Source of the DNA: Paraburkholderia podalyriae
GTDB lineage: Bacteria; Pseudomonadota; Gammaproteobacteria; Burkholderiales; Burkholderiaceae
NCBI RefSeq assembly: GCF_014397785.1
Contig: NZ_VZQQ01000004.1
Span: forward strand, 248,001 to 312,000
Reading direction: 5' to 3'
Length of the DNA: 64,000 nt
Part shown: positions 28,682 to 37,772 of the stretch, in pieces
How positions within the stretch are numbered: position 1 is the stretch's first letter
Layout of the letters: every line of letters starts with the position of its first letter
Notes under the pieces: generated by a model
What the model saw: the letters and a program-made list of their open reading frames with translations, nothing else
Told to the model about the DNA's origin: nothing
The model's database searches: none
Made by a program: the position numbers and the translations under genes

Positions 28682-31600
28682 GCCTCATGGAACTGTTCAT
28701 CAAGCGGCGCATCGCGACAAGTTTTCTGGCGATCGCGGTGCTGCTGGTCGGCGCGGTGGCGTATTTTCTGCTGCCGGTCGCGCCGCTGCCGCAGGTCGAT
28801 TTTCCGACCATTCAGGTCGTCGCCAAGTTGCCCGGCGCGAGCGCGGAAACCATGGCGACCTCGGTGGCGACACCACTGGAGCGGCAACTTTCGCTGATTG
28901 CGGGCGTGACACAGATGACGTCGTCGAGCTCGCTCGGCAACACCAGCATTGCCGTGCAATTCGATCTCTCGCGCGACATCAATGGCGCGGCGCAGGATGT
29001 GCAGACGGCGATCAACGCAGCCGGCGGCACGTTGCCGAAGAACCTGCCGAACCCGCCGACCTATCAGAAGGTCAACCCGGCCGACTTCACGTTGCTGTCA
29101 CTGGCGCTGACGTCGCCATCGCTCACGCTCACGCAACTCGACAGCTACGCCGAAGACTATCTGGCGCAACAGATCTCGCAGATGCCCGGCGTCGGTCTGG
29201 TTGATTTCCACGGCCAGCAGCGGCCCGCAGTGCGCATCCAGCTCGATCCGGACAAGCTCACCGCACGCGGCCTGACGCTGGAAGATGTGCGCTCGATCGT
29301 CGGCGTGCAGACGGTCAATGCACCGAAGGGTAGCCTGAACGGCCCGGATCGCTCGGTGATCTTCAACGCGACCGACCAGATCACGACCGCCTCGCAGTAT
29401 CGCGATCTGGTGGTGGCATACAAGAACGGCGCGCCGATTCGCGTGTCCGATCTTGGCACCGTGCTGAACGCCGCCGAGGACAACCAGCAGGCCGCATGGC
29501 TTCAGCACGAACGCGCGATCATCCTCGACATTCACAAGCAGCCGGGCTACAACGTCGTGCAGACGATCGCCAACATCACGGCGAAGCTGCCCGCGCTCGA
29601 AGCGATGCTGCCCGCGGCCGCGCATCTGCATGTGGTGGGCGATCGCACGCAAACCATCAACGCGTCGGTGCACGACGTGCAGTTCACGCTGATGCTGACG
29701 ATCGCGCTCGTCGTCATGGTGATCTTCTCGTTCCTGCGCAACGTATGGGCGACCATCATTCCGAGCCTGACGATTCCGCTGTCGTTGATCGCCACGTTCG
29801 GTGTCATGTATCTGCTCGGCTATAGCCTCGACAATCTGTCGCTGATGGGCTTGACCATCGCGGTAGGCTTCGTGGTGGACGATGCGATCGTGGTGATCGA
29901 AAACGTCATGCGGCATATCGAAGAGGGCGTGCCGAGAATGAAGGCCGCCTTGCTTGGCGCGATGGAAGTGCGCTTCACGATCATTTCGATGACCATCTCG
30001 CTGATCGCCGTGTTCATCCCGATCCTGTTGATGGGCGGCATCGTCGGCCGGCTGTTCCGCGAATTCGCAGTGACGGTGAGCGCCGCGATAGTGATGTCGG
30101 CGCTGGTATCGCTGACCGTCACGCCGATGCTGTGCGGCTGGCTGATCCGTTTGCCCGAGCCGGATGGCGGCGGCCGGACGCGCAGGCTCGAAGCATGGCT
30201 CGAAGCCGTCTTTAGCGCAGTAGAGCGGCGCTACGAACGTGGCCTCGACTGGGTGCTGGACCGCCAGAAGCTGATGCTGGCTGTCACGGTGGCGACGATT
30301 GTCGCGACCGGCGCGTTGTTTGTCGCGATCCCCAAGGGATTTTTCCCGCAGGAGGACTCCGGTCTGATCATGGGCGTCGCGCAGGCCGCGCCGGATATCT
30401 CGCCCCGCTCGATGTCGCAGAAGATGCAGCAACTGGGCCATATCATCGAAGCCGATCCCGCGGTCGATAACGTCTACTACTGGATGGGGCCGAATCCGAC
30501 CGTGAGCCAGGGGCGCGTCATGATCAACCTGAAGGCATTCGGCCAGCGCAAGGACAGTGCCCCGCAGGTGCTCAACCGTTTGAAGCCGCAGCTGGCAAAG
30601 GTGATGGGCATTTCGCTGTCGATGCAGGTTCGTCAGGATATTCAGGTGGGCGGCCGTATCAGCGCTGCGCAGTATCAGTACACGTTGCAGGACCCTGACA
30701 TCAATGAGTTGAATCACTGGGCGGGCGTCCTGACCGATCGCCTGTCGAAGCTGCCGCAACTGGCCGACGTCACGTCCGACCAGCAGGCCGCCGCCACCAG
30801 CGCGACGCTCGTGATCGACCGCAGTACGGCCTCGCGCTTCGGCATCACCGCGCAAGCCATCGACGACACGCTTTACGATGCATTCGGCCAGCGGCAGATT
30901 GCGACGCTGTTCACGCAGTTGAATCAGTACCACGTCGTCGAAGAAGTGGACCCGCGCTTTCAATTGACGACGGATGCACTGGCGCATCTCTACGTGCGTT
31001 CGCCGCTCACGAACGAACTGGTGCCGCTCGACACGCTCGCCAGGATCGAGAACAACGTGTCGCCAATTTCGGTGAATCACCAGGGCTTGTTCCCGGCCGT
31101 GACGATCTCGTTCAATCTGGCGCCGGGTCAGTCGCTTGGCAATGCGGTCACGGCGATCCACCAGGCCGAAGTCGCGGCAGGCAAGCCCGATAGCCTGACG
31201 GGCTCCTTCCAGGGCACAGCGCAGGCGTTCCAGGCGTCGCTCGCCAGCGAACCGTATCTGATCGCCGCGGCGCTCGTGGTGGTCTATCTGATTCTCGGCA
31301 TCCTGTACGAAAGCGCGATTCATCCGCTCACCATCATTTCGACGCTGCCCTCGGCGGGCGTGGGCGCCTTGCTCGCGTTGATGCTATGTGGGCAGGATCT
31401 GTCGATCATGGGGATGATCGGCATCATCCTGCTGATCGGTATCGTGAAGAAGAACGCGATCATGATGATCGACTTCGCACTGGTGGCCGAGCGCGAACAA
31501 GGCATGTCGCCGCGCGAGGCGATCCGGCAGGCCTGTGTGCTGCGCTTCCGTCCGATCATGATGACGACGCTCGCCGCGCTGTTCGGCGCGCTGCCGCTCG

Positions 31601-31791
31601 CGCTCGGCCATGGCGCCGGTGCGGAGTTGCGCGTGCCGCTCGGCATAGCGATTGTCGGCGGACTGATTGTTTCGCAAATGCTGACGTTGTTCACGACGCC
31701 GGTCGTGCACCTGTGGTTTGACCGTCTGTCGCATTGGCTGGCTGATCGGCGCGCGACGGGCAGTGTGGTCGAGCGGGAGGCCGTCGGTTGA
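28678..31791 (+). CDS. RND multidrug efflux pump, MdtB/MdtC/MuxB-like, 1037 aa
   Basis: A full-length AcrB-type transporter with twelve membrane helices and two large periplasmic loops. It starts MSLMELFIKRRIATSFLAIA, with the conserved PLPQVDFPTIQV just after helix 1. The proton-relay aspartates are in GFVVDDAIVVIENV (about 396-410). Conserved helix-10/11 motifs include GIVKKNAIMMIDFAL and FRPIMMTTLAALFGALPLAL. The sequence resembles the MdtBC/MuxBC group more than AcrB. Only one pump gene is present, where MdtBC and MuxBC use two. Substrates cannot be predicted from sequence. Confidence 0.93.
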   Translation: MSLMELFIKRRIATSFLAIAVLLVGAVAYFLLPVAPLPQVDFPTIQVVAKLPGASAETMATSVATPLERQLSLIAGVTQMTSSSSLGNTSIAVQFDLSRDINGAAQDVQTAINAAGGTLPKNLPNPPTYQKVNPADFTLLSLALTSPSLTLTQLDSYAEDYLAQQISQMPGVGLVDFHGQQRPAVRIQLDPDKLTARGLTLEDVRSIVGVQTVNAPKGSLNGPDRSVIFNATDQITTASQYRDLVVAYKNGAPIRVSDLGTVLNAAEDNQQAAWLQHERAIILDIHKQPGYNVVQTIANITAKLPALEAMLPAAAHLHVVGDRTQTINASVHDVQFTLMLTIALVVMVIFSFLRNVWATIIPSLTIPLSLIATFGVMYLLGYSLDNLSLMGLTIAVGFVVDDAIVVIENVMRHIEEGVPRMKAALLGAMEVRFTIISMTISLIAVFIPILLMGGIVGRLFREFAVTVSAAIVMSALVSLTVTPMLCGWLIRLPEPDGGGRTRRLEAWLEAVFSAVERRYERGLDWVLDRQKLMLAVTVATIVATGALFVAIPKGFFPQEDSGLIMGVAQAAPDISPRSMSQKMQQLGHIIEADPAVDNVYYWMGPNPTVSQGRVMINLKAFGQRKDSAPQVLNRLKPQLAKVMGISLSMQVRQDIQVGGRISAAQYQYTLQDPDINELNHWAGVLTDRLSKLPQLADVTSDQQAAATSATLVIDRSTASRFGITAQAIDDTLYDAFGQRQIATLFTQLNQYHVVEEVDPRFQLTTDALAHLYVRSPLTNELVPLDTLARIENNVSPISVNHQGLFPAVTISFNLAPGQSLGNAVTAIHQAEVAAGKPDSLTGSFQGTAQAFQASLASEPYLIAAALVVVYLILGILYESAIHPLTIISTLPSAGVGALLALMLCGQDLSIMGMIGIILLIGIVKKNAIMMIDFALVAEREQGMSPREAIRQACVLRFRPIMMTTLAALFGALPLALGHGAGAELRVPLGIAIVGGLIVSQMLTLFTTPVVHLWFDRLSHWLADRRATGSVVEREAVG

Positions 31792-32131
31792 CTGCCTTTC
31801 AGCCTGCCTGGGGGCTTTTCTTCTTTGTCACCATGGAAGCCGCGGCCGTGCGCTGAATTTCCTGAGCTAACGATTAGTACACTTTTGCCCCGTCTCGTGT
31901 ACGAGCGGCCGCTTGCCTACCACAGAGCGGACACTGTCCACAACCGCGCGACGGGCAGTTGAGGGTCGGTTTCGGGCGACCGCGTCGGATCGATAGGACT
32001 TATTCGTCGCACGCTGGATTCCGACCGCCATTCATCGACCGACGGTGGCCACGAAACGCTCGGGCGTCTAACTCCTCCATTGCCGCCCAACTCTAACCGC
32101 TAGAATTGCGGTTTCAGCCCGGAATACGCCC
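31792..32131. other. Intergenic stretch between the pump and helicase genes
   Basis: No gene is seen. The first part (AGCCTGCCTGGGGGCTTTTC at about 31801-31820) has a weak hairpin and T-rich tail that could terminate the efflux operon. The rest holds no recognisable feature. Confidence 0.35.
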
Positions 32132-33577
32132 ATGTCTTTTGCCTCGCTTGGCCTGATCGATCTCTTGCTGCGTAATGTGAAGGACCTCAATTACCAGACA
32201 CCTACGCCGGTGCAGGTCAAGGCGATTCCTGCTGTGCTCAGTGGCAAGGACGTCATGGCTGCGGCACAGACCGGCACTGGCAAAACGGCGGGTTTTGCGC
32301 TGCCGCTGTTGCAACGGCTGGTGCAACACGGCCCGGCGGTGTCCAGCAACCGCGCCCGCGTTCTGGTGCTGGTGCCCACGCGTGAACTGGCCGAACAAGT
32401 GCTGCAAAGCTTTATCGATTACGGCAAAGGGCTCGACTTACGATTTCTGGCCGCCTACGGCGGTGTGAGTATCAACCCGCAGATGATGACGTTGCGTAAA
32501 GGCGTGGATGTGCTCGTTGCCACGCCGGGCCGTTTGCTGGATCTCAATCGCCAGAACGCAGTGCAGTTTGATCAGGTACAAACGCTGGTGCTGGATGAAG
32601 CCGACCGCATGCTGGATCTAGGCTTTGAGCGCGAACTCAACGCCGTCTTTGCTGCCTTGCCCGCTCAGCGCCAGACCCTACTGTTCTCTGCCACGTTTAC
32701 CGATGATATCCGCGCCATGGCGGCGGGCATTCTGCGCGGCCCGGTCAATATCAGCGTCAGCCCGCCCAATGCCGCGGCCAGCAAGATCAAGCAGTGGGTG
32801 GTGCCGGTGGATAAAAGGAACAAGCCTGACCTCTTCATGCACCTTGTGGCTGAGTACAACTGGAAGCACGCGCTGGTGTTCGTCAAAACCCGCAATGGCG
32901 CGGATTACCTGGCGGCGATGCTGGATGACGCGGGCTATGCGGTCGACACCATCCACGGCGACAAGCCACAACCCGCGCGCCTGCGTGCGCTGGAGCGCTT
33001 CAAGACGGGCGAAGTACATATGCTGGTAGCCACCGATGTGGCTGCGCGCGGGCTGGATATCGACAGTCTGCCGCTGGTGATCAACGTTGATCTGCCGATC
33101 GTGGCGCAAGACTATGTGCACCGTATTGGCCGTACCGGCCGCGCGGGCGCCAGCGGCGTGGCGGTGTCCCTTGTGTGTGCCGATGAAGCGCCGCAACTGG
33201 CCGCGATTGAAGCGCTGATCCGGCAAACGCTGCCCCGTGAAGAAGAGCCGGGTTTTGAAGCCGAACACCGCGTGCCGCAAACTAGCGCGACGGGCCAGAT
33301 CATCAAGAAACCCAAAAAGCCTAAGAAGCCGAAAATGCCGCAAGCTGCGCCGGGCGCCCTGCAGGGGCTCAGCAAAAAGCCGCGCCCGCAAAGTGGAGAA
33401 AACAAACGCAAGCCTGCGGCGCAGCGCGCTGTGGCCGCGGGTAAAGGTACAAGCTTGTCCAGCGGTAGCCCATTCAGCGTGCAAAAGCCACGCAGCAAAC
33501 CCGCCGGCAAGCCAGTTGCGGGTTCACGTAAGCCGGCTGGCAAACCCGCTGGTGGCCGCGGCAAACGCCAACCCTGA
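32132..33577 (+). CDS. rhlE: DEAD-box RNA helicase, RhlE type, 481 aa
   Basis: All helicase motifs are present in order: Q-motif FASLGL...YQTPTPVQ, motif I AAQTGTGKT, Ia PTRELAEQV, Ib TPGRLLD, II DEAD, III SAT, V ATDVAARGLDI and VI HRIGRTGRAG. From about residue 385 the tail is Lys/Pro/Gly-rich and disordered, with repeated KPAGK units that probably bind RNA. It acts in RNA remodelling, often in cold adaptation. Its codon choice looks less biased than the neighbouring pump, which may mean a different origin, but I did not measure this. Confidence 0.93.
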   Translation: MSFASLGLIDLLLRNVKDLNYQTPTPVQVKAIPAVLSGKDVMAAAQTGTGKTAGFALPLLQRLVQHGPAVSSNRARVLVLVPTRELAEQVLQSFIDYGKGLDLRFLAAYGGVSINPQMMTLRKGVDVLVATPGRLLDLNRQNAVQFDQVQTLVLDEADRMLDLGFERELNAVFAALPAQRQTLLFSATFTDDIRAMAAGILRGPVNISVSPPNAAASKIKQWVVPVDKRNKPDLFMHLVAEYNWKHALVFVKTRNGADYLAAMLDDAGYAVDTIHGDKPQPARLRALERFKTGEVHMLVATDVAARGLDIDSLPLVINVDLPIVAQDYVHRIGRTGRAGASGVAVSLVCADEAPQLAAIEALIRQTLPREEEPGFEAEHRVPQTSATGQIIKKPKKPKKPKMPQAAPGALQGLSKKPRPQSGENKRKPAAQRAVAAGKGTSLSSGSPFSVQKPRSKPAGKPVAGSRKPAGKPAGGRGKRQP

Positions 33578-33594
33578 TCCGTGGGGATGAGTAA

Positions 33595-33618
33595 CGCCAG
33601 CCCTGGAACAGGCTGGCG
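33595..33618 (+). terminator. Hairpin after the helicase gene
   Basis: CGCCAGCC (33595-33602) pairs with GGCTGGCG (33611-33618), an 8-bp perfect stem with an 8-nt loop 18 bp after the stop codon, followed by GTTTG. Probable factor-independent terminator with a short T tract. Confidence 0.5.
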
Positions 33619-33812
33619 GTTTGCGGCCCGCTGGCAGGCAGCGGCGCGGCACGGGCGTGCATCAGGTCGGCGGGTAACGGCGCACTGATTCCAAACAGCT
33701 CCAGCTACCTACTGGATAAATGAAAATGGAATTCTCGGTGAAAGTGAAATTCGCTCTGACGACATTGTCACTAGTGAACATGCGATCAAGACGGTCGACG
33801 CCGACGCGAAGG

Positions 33813-34744
33813 TCAGCGTTGATTCGTGGCTGATGCGTGAAGAGTTTCTTGTCGCTTTCGTCGATAAGGACTCACATCGGTTTCGATTGCATTGGATGCA
33901 GGTGCCAAGCGGTAGGCACGTCGCGCGTTGGCGCCCAACACCTGACGCACCGCGTCTTCGCCATGTGATGCGATCAGGTCGAGTGCGAATTCGAACCACG
34001 CTCGGCCGGAACCCGCGCAGCGCACAACGGGCCAGTCGCTACTCCAAATGGTGCGCTGTACGCCGAACATATCGAGCACGTGCGTCGCCCAAGGTTCCAG
34101 TTCAGAAAGACGCCTGCCCGGCGCCGCTTCGTTCCATAGCCCCGAGAGCTTGCAGTAGACCGACGCATGCGTCGCCAATGCCGCGAGCCCATTGATCCAT
34201 GCATCACGGTCGCGTGTGGACGAGATGACCGGCTTGGCGGCGTGGTCGATAACGACGGTCAGCTCGGGGTGGCTCTCGATCAGGTCAAGCATCGCCGGTA
34301 AGTGCGCAGGGCGAATCAGCGCATCGAAAGTCAACCTGGCCTGCGCCATCGCCGTCAGCGCCCTATCCGCGAACGGCTTGCGGATCCACGCAGGATCGGG
34401 CAGATCCTGCAGCATCGGGCGCAGCCCCACTAGCCGCGGATGCCCGGCCAATCCGGCGATACGCTCCGCAGCGTCGGGTTGCTCGAAGTCGACCCAGCCG
34501 ACGACACCGGCGACGAGATCGGGACGAGATCGGGACGAGATGCCGCACATTCAAGCAAAAACGATGTTTCGGCCTCGGTTGGCACGGCCTGCACGACGAT
34601 GCCAGCCCCGACGCCGAGTGGCCCGAACTCACGCTGCCAATCGTCCACGCCGAAGTCGCGATAGATCGCGGTCAACTCGGGGGTGAGCCATGCGTAGTCA
34701 CCGCGGGAGATATCCCAGACGTGAAAATGCGCATCGATGTACAT
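33813..34744 (-). pseudogene. Amidohydrolase-2 (lactonase-like), broken by an 11-bp tandem duplication
   Basis: The N-terminus MYIDAHFHVWDISRGDYAWL with the metal-binding HxH (DAHFHVW) continues to ECAASRPDLV in one frame. The rest (AGVVGWVDFEQPDAAERIAG, LVGLRPMLQD, VIDHAAKPVI, CKLSGLWNEA, TIWSSDWPV) is in another. At about 34511-34543 the unit GACGAGATCGG is repeated in tandem; removing one 11-bp unit rejoins the frames as SRPDLVAGVVGWVDF. The intact protein would be about 300 aa, of the L-fuconolactonase / PDC-lactonase group. Apart from this lesion, the metal ligands and the SDWP motif are intact. Confidence 0.88.
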
Positions 34745-34835
34745 CAGCCGATCCCCTCATATGATTACGGACACGTTAGCGACCCGGCTCGCCGCGGCGC
34801 GCGAAGCGCGAACCCGCCCTGCCAACCCCGCGCTA

Positions 34836-34864
34836 GTGTTCCGTCCCAGAAATAACTTTGCATA
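34836..34864 (+). repeat. IS630 left terminal inverted repeat
   Basis: These 29 bases match the reverse complement of 35963-35991 exactly. They begin GTGTTCCGTCCCAGAA and lie next to the TA at 34834-34835. Confidence 0.93.
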
Positions 34865-34911
34865 AATCCAGATTATTTCTATGATCGAGTCACGGTGTGT
34901 AGGAGGCGATC

Positions 34912-35994
34912 ATGGGACGCAAAGGAATCGAGGTTGTCGTATCCGAGCTGGAGCGAGAACAATTGCTGTCAATGAGCCGCTCGCGTTCACTGCCTCACTC
35001 TCTGGTCCGCCGGGCAAAGATTGTCTTGATGGCCGCTGACGGTCATACGAGTCAGGAAATTGCAACGCAGTGCGAAGTGACGCCGCCGGCGATCACGCAC
35101 TGGAAGAAGCGGTTTGTCGCGCAGGGGCTTGCCGGCCTGCATGATGAAGCCCGCCCAGGCCGGCCTCGCACGCATGACGATGAAGCGGTAGCGGAACTGC
35201 TGGCGAGGATACTGCATGAGAAGCCGGCCGGCGCGACGCACTGGAGCATGCGGTCCGCTGCTGCGCAGACAGGGATTTCGAAGAGTTCGGTGGCCCGATA
35301 CCTGTCGTTGTTCGGTGTACAGCCCCATCGTTCAAAAAGCTTCAAGCTGTCTAACGATCCCTGCTTCGTAGAGAAGGTGCGCGATATTGTCGGGCTGTAC
35401 CTGAGCCCGCCGACCAATGCCCTGGTGCTGTGCGTCGATGAGAAGAGCCAGTGCCAGGCGCTGGAGCGTACGCAGCCGATGTTGCCGATGGGGCTGGGCT
35501 ATCTCGAGTGAGTGACGCATGATTACGTCCGGCATGGCACCACTACTCTGTTCGCCGCGCTCAATACGGCGACGGGTGAAGTCATTGCGCAATGTAAGCC
35601 GCGCCACCGACATCAGGAATTCCTGGCGTTTCTCAAGCATGTGGACCAGGCGGTGCCTGCCGATCTCGATGTGCATCTGATCGTCGACAACTACGCGACA
35701 CACAAGCATCCGAAGGTCAGGGCGTGGCTGACCAGGCATACGCGCTACCACATGCACTTCACGCTGACCTACTCAAGCTGGCTGAACCAGGTTGAACGCT
35801 GGTTTGGCCTGATTACGCAGCAGGCGATTCGTCGAGGGTCGTTCAAGAACGTGCGCCAACTCGTTACCAGCATCGAGCGGTATATCGAGCAGTACAACCA
35901 ACACGGCCGGCCGTTCGTATGGACCGCGACTGCCGATTCAATTCTGCAGAAAGTGGCTCGGCTATGCAAAGTTATTTCTGGGACGGAACACTAG
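34912..35994 (+). pseudogene. IS630 transposase interrupted by an in-frame TGA
   Basis: The start MGRKGIEVVVSELEREQLL is followed by a helix-turn-helix (SQEIATQCEVTPPAITHWKK) and a second DNA-binding domain. The DDE catalytic part has VLCVDEKSQCQAL (first Asp), LIVDNYATHKHPKV (second Asp) and SWLNQVERWFG (Glu). A TGA at 35509-35511 falls between GLGYLE and VTHDYVRHGTTTLFAALN in the same frame; GGA is the probable ancestral codon. All else is intact. The terminal TAG uses the TA of the target duplication plus the first flanking base. Confidence 0.9.
35963..35991 (-). repeat. IS630 right terminal inverted repeat
   Basis: Exact inverse of 34836-34864, overlapping the last codons of the transposase frame and ending at the TA of 35992-35993. 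Confidence 0.93.
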
Positions 35995-36222
35995 GACCTG
36001 GGACCTGGGGCCTCAATCAGCATCAGGTCGAAATCGGCTCACCTAATCCTGGCCCGCTTGCAAGCGTCGAGCGAGTGCATGCGAGCAGCTCGCCGTTGCA
36101 GTGCCAGCCGGATCGATTCTTGGGAGACGGTGCGGAAGCAGGAGGGATATCGTCCCTTGATATCGACTCCATATGGTCTATATACAAGCAGAGTGATTGT
36201 TGAAACCGGCAAGGAATTGGGA

Positions 36223-36765
36223 ATGGACGACGCTACTTTCGGGGAGCAATCAGGTCCAAATGGAGACGCCGGGCTGCATTGGTCAAGCAGCGTCACGGTG
36301 GCGATGCGTGTGAACGGCCAGCCGCGGGCCGCGACGGTGAACCCGCGCGTCACGCTGCTGGACTGGTTGCGCGAAGAGTCGGGTCTCAGCGGCGCCAAGA
36401 AGGGCTGTAATGAAGGCGCATGCGGCACCTGCACCGTGCTGGTCGACGGCAAGCGGATGAACAGCTGTCTGACGCTCGTCGTGCAATGCGACGGCTGCGA
36501 GGTCACGACTGTCGAAGGTCTGGCCGCCTCCGACGGGACGCTGCATCCGGTACAGCAGGCATTTATCGAGCACGATGCCTTTCAGTGCGGCTATTGCACG
36601 CCTGGGCAAATCGTCTCCGCGGTCGCCTGCATCGCTGAAGGGCACGCGACCGATGAGGCGAGCGTTCGCGAATGGATGAGCGGCAATCTGTGCCGCTGCT
36701 CTTGCTATCCGCAGATCGCTGCGGCCGTGCTCGATGCCGCCGGCGCGGCCGGGGACGAACGATGA
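36223..36765 (+). CDS. paoA: Aldehyde oxidoreductase [2Fe-2S] subunit (PaoA/YagT-like), 180 aa
   Basis: A small subunit of the xanthine-oxidase family. The plant-type ferredoxin cluster motif is KKGCNEGACGTCTVLVDG with a fourth Cys in MNSCLTL. The second cluster domain has FQCGYCTPGQ and NLCRCSCYP. The start at 36223 (MDDATFGEQSGPNGDAGLHW) follows AAGGAATTGG. E. coli PaoA has a twin-arginine leader, and none is visible here, so the complex is probably cytoplasmic unless a different start is used. It is the first of three overlapping genes. Confidence 0.9.
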   Translation: MDDATFGEQSGPNGDAGLHWSSSVTVAMRVNGQPRAATVNPRVTLLDWLREESGLSGAKKGCNEGACGTCTVLVDGKRMNSCLTLVVQCDGCEVTTVEGLAASDGTLHPVQQAFIEHDAFQCGYCTPGQIVSAVACIAEGHATDEASVREWMSGNLCRCSCYPQIAAAVLDAAGAAGDER

Positions 36766-37772
36766 AAAACTTCGAATACGCGCGTGGCGCAACCGCGCAG
36801 CAGGTAGTCGCGTCGCTGGCGGCGGGCAACGTGGCGATCATCGCGGGCGGTACGGAGCTGCTCAACTGGATGCGGCTCGGCATCGCAGCGCCCGATCGCG
36901 TCATCGATGTCGGTGGACTCACAGGTCTCGTTCGTATTGTGCGCGAGCGTGACGATCTGGTGATCGGCGCGCTGACGGACCTGAACGTGATCGGTGAAGA
37001 CGCGCTCGTCGGCGCCCACGCGAGCGCGCTGGCTCAAGCCTGTCTGCTCGCCGCCTCGGCGCAGGTGCGCAACCGCGCGACGCTCGGCGGCAATGTGATG
37101 CAAAAGACGCGATGCGCTTATTTTCGTTCGGAAGCGCCGTTGCCATGGGGCTGCAACAAGCGCAATCCCGGGTCGGGCTGCCCCGCGCGCAATGGCATCA
37201 ACGAACGGCATGCAATCTTTGGCTGGACCGATGCATGCGTCGCGATTCAACCGTCCGATCCGGCTGTGGCACTGGCTTGTCTGGATGCGACAGCTGAGGT
37301 CATCGGGCCGAACGGCGTTCGAATGATCAAGATGACGGAGTTCCACCTGACGCAGCAGGAAGCGGCCGGCATGGGCGGCGATGCCGCCCGCCTCGAGACG
37401 AGACTGGCTGCCGACGAAGTGATCGTCTCCTTTCACATACCCATCCGCGCGGACGCACGATCCGCCTACGTAAAAGTCCGCGAGCGCGCGAGCTACGAAT
37501 ATGCGCTGGTCTCGGCAGCCGCATCCGTGGAGCTCGATCGGGATCGCATTGTGTCGGCGCGCATTGCACTTGGCTCGGTGGCGCAACGCCCGTGGCGCCT
37601 TCCAGCCGCGGAGGTGTCGCTGGCCGGGCAGGCGCCGACCAAGGAAGTGGTCACGCCGATTGTCGACGCGGCAATGAGCGACGCCCGGCCGCTCGCTCAC
37701 AATGGTTACAAGGTGACGATGGCGCGCAATGCCGCGGTGCGTGCGTTACTGACGGCAGCAGGGCGATCATGA
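36762..37772 (+). CDS. paoB: Aldehyde oxidoreductase FAD subunit (PaoB/YagS-like), 336 aa
   Basis: The medium subunit of the molybdenum hydroxylase binds FAD through AAGNVAIIAGGTELLNWM and the second loop ATLGGNVMQKTRCAY. It has the extra cysteine-rich insert (TRCAYF...WGCNKRNPGSGCPA) that in PaoB-type subunits holds a [4Fe-4S] cluster. This separates it from ordinary CoxM/XdhB subunits. The start codon overlaps the stop of the previous gene (ATGA). It passes electrons from the [2Fe-2S] clusters to the acceptor. Confidence 0.92.
   Translation: MKNFEYARGATAQQVVASLAAGNVAIIAGGTELLNWMRLGIAAPDRVIDVGGLTGLVRIVRERDDLVIGALTDLNVIGEDALVGAHASALAQACLLAASAQVRNRATLGGNVMQKTRCAYFRSEAPLPWGCNKRNPGSGCPARNGINERHAIFGWTDACVAIQPSDPAVALACLDATAEVIGPNGVRMIKMTEFHLTQQEAAGMGGDAARLETRLAADEVIVSFHIPIRADARSAYVKVRERASYEYALVSAAASVELDRDRIVSARIALGSVAQRPWRLPAAEVSLAGQAPTKEVVTPIVDAAMSDARPLAHNGYKVTMARNAAVRALLTAAGRS

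Larger units (their letters stand above)
34834..35993. mobile_element. IS630-family insertion sequence, about 1.16 kb
   Basis: The element is bounded by perfect 29-bp terminal inverted repeats (GTGTTCCGTCCCAGAAATAA at the left end) and flanked by TA at 34834-34835 and 35992-35993, the TA target duplication of the IS630/Tc1-mariner group. It carries one transposase frame with an internal stop. It sits between the amidohydrolase pseudogene and the molybdenum oxidoreductase operon, 229 bp upstream of that operon. The perfect repeats indicate recent insertion. Confidence 0.93.

Noticed and set aside
29098..31323. 741-codon open frame on the minus strand opposite the RND pump
   Set aside because: It is a GC-bias shadow of the pump gene: His/Arg/Asp-rich with no domain or ribosome site. 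The plus-strand gene is certain.
33709..33812. Plus-strand stretch reading ENGILGESEIRSDDIVTSEH
   Set aside because: It reads like protein but has no start, no stop-bounded domain and overlaps the end of the amidohydrolase. Left unassigned.
36039..36222. Minus-strand C-terminal regulator fragment between the IS630 and paoA
   Set aside because: A short frame (QESIRLALQRRAARMHSLDA) looked regulator-like, but the match is too weak to call.
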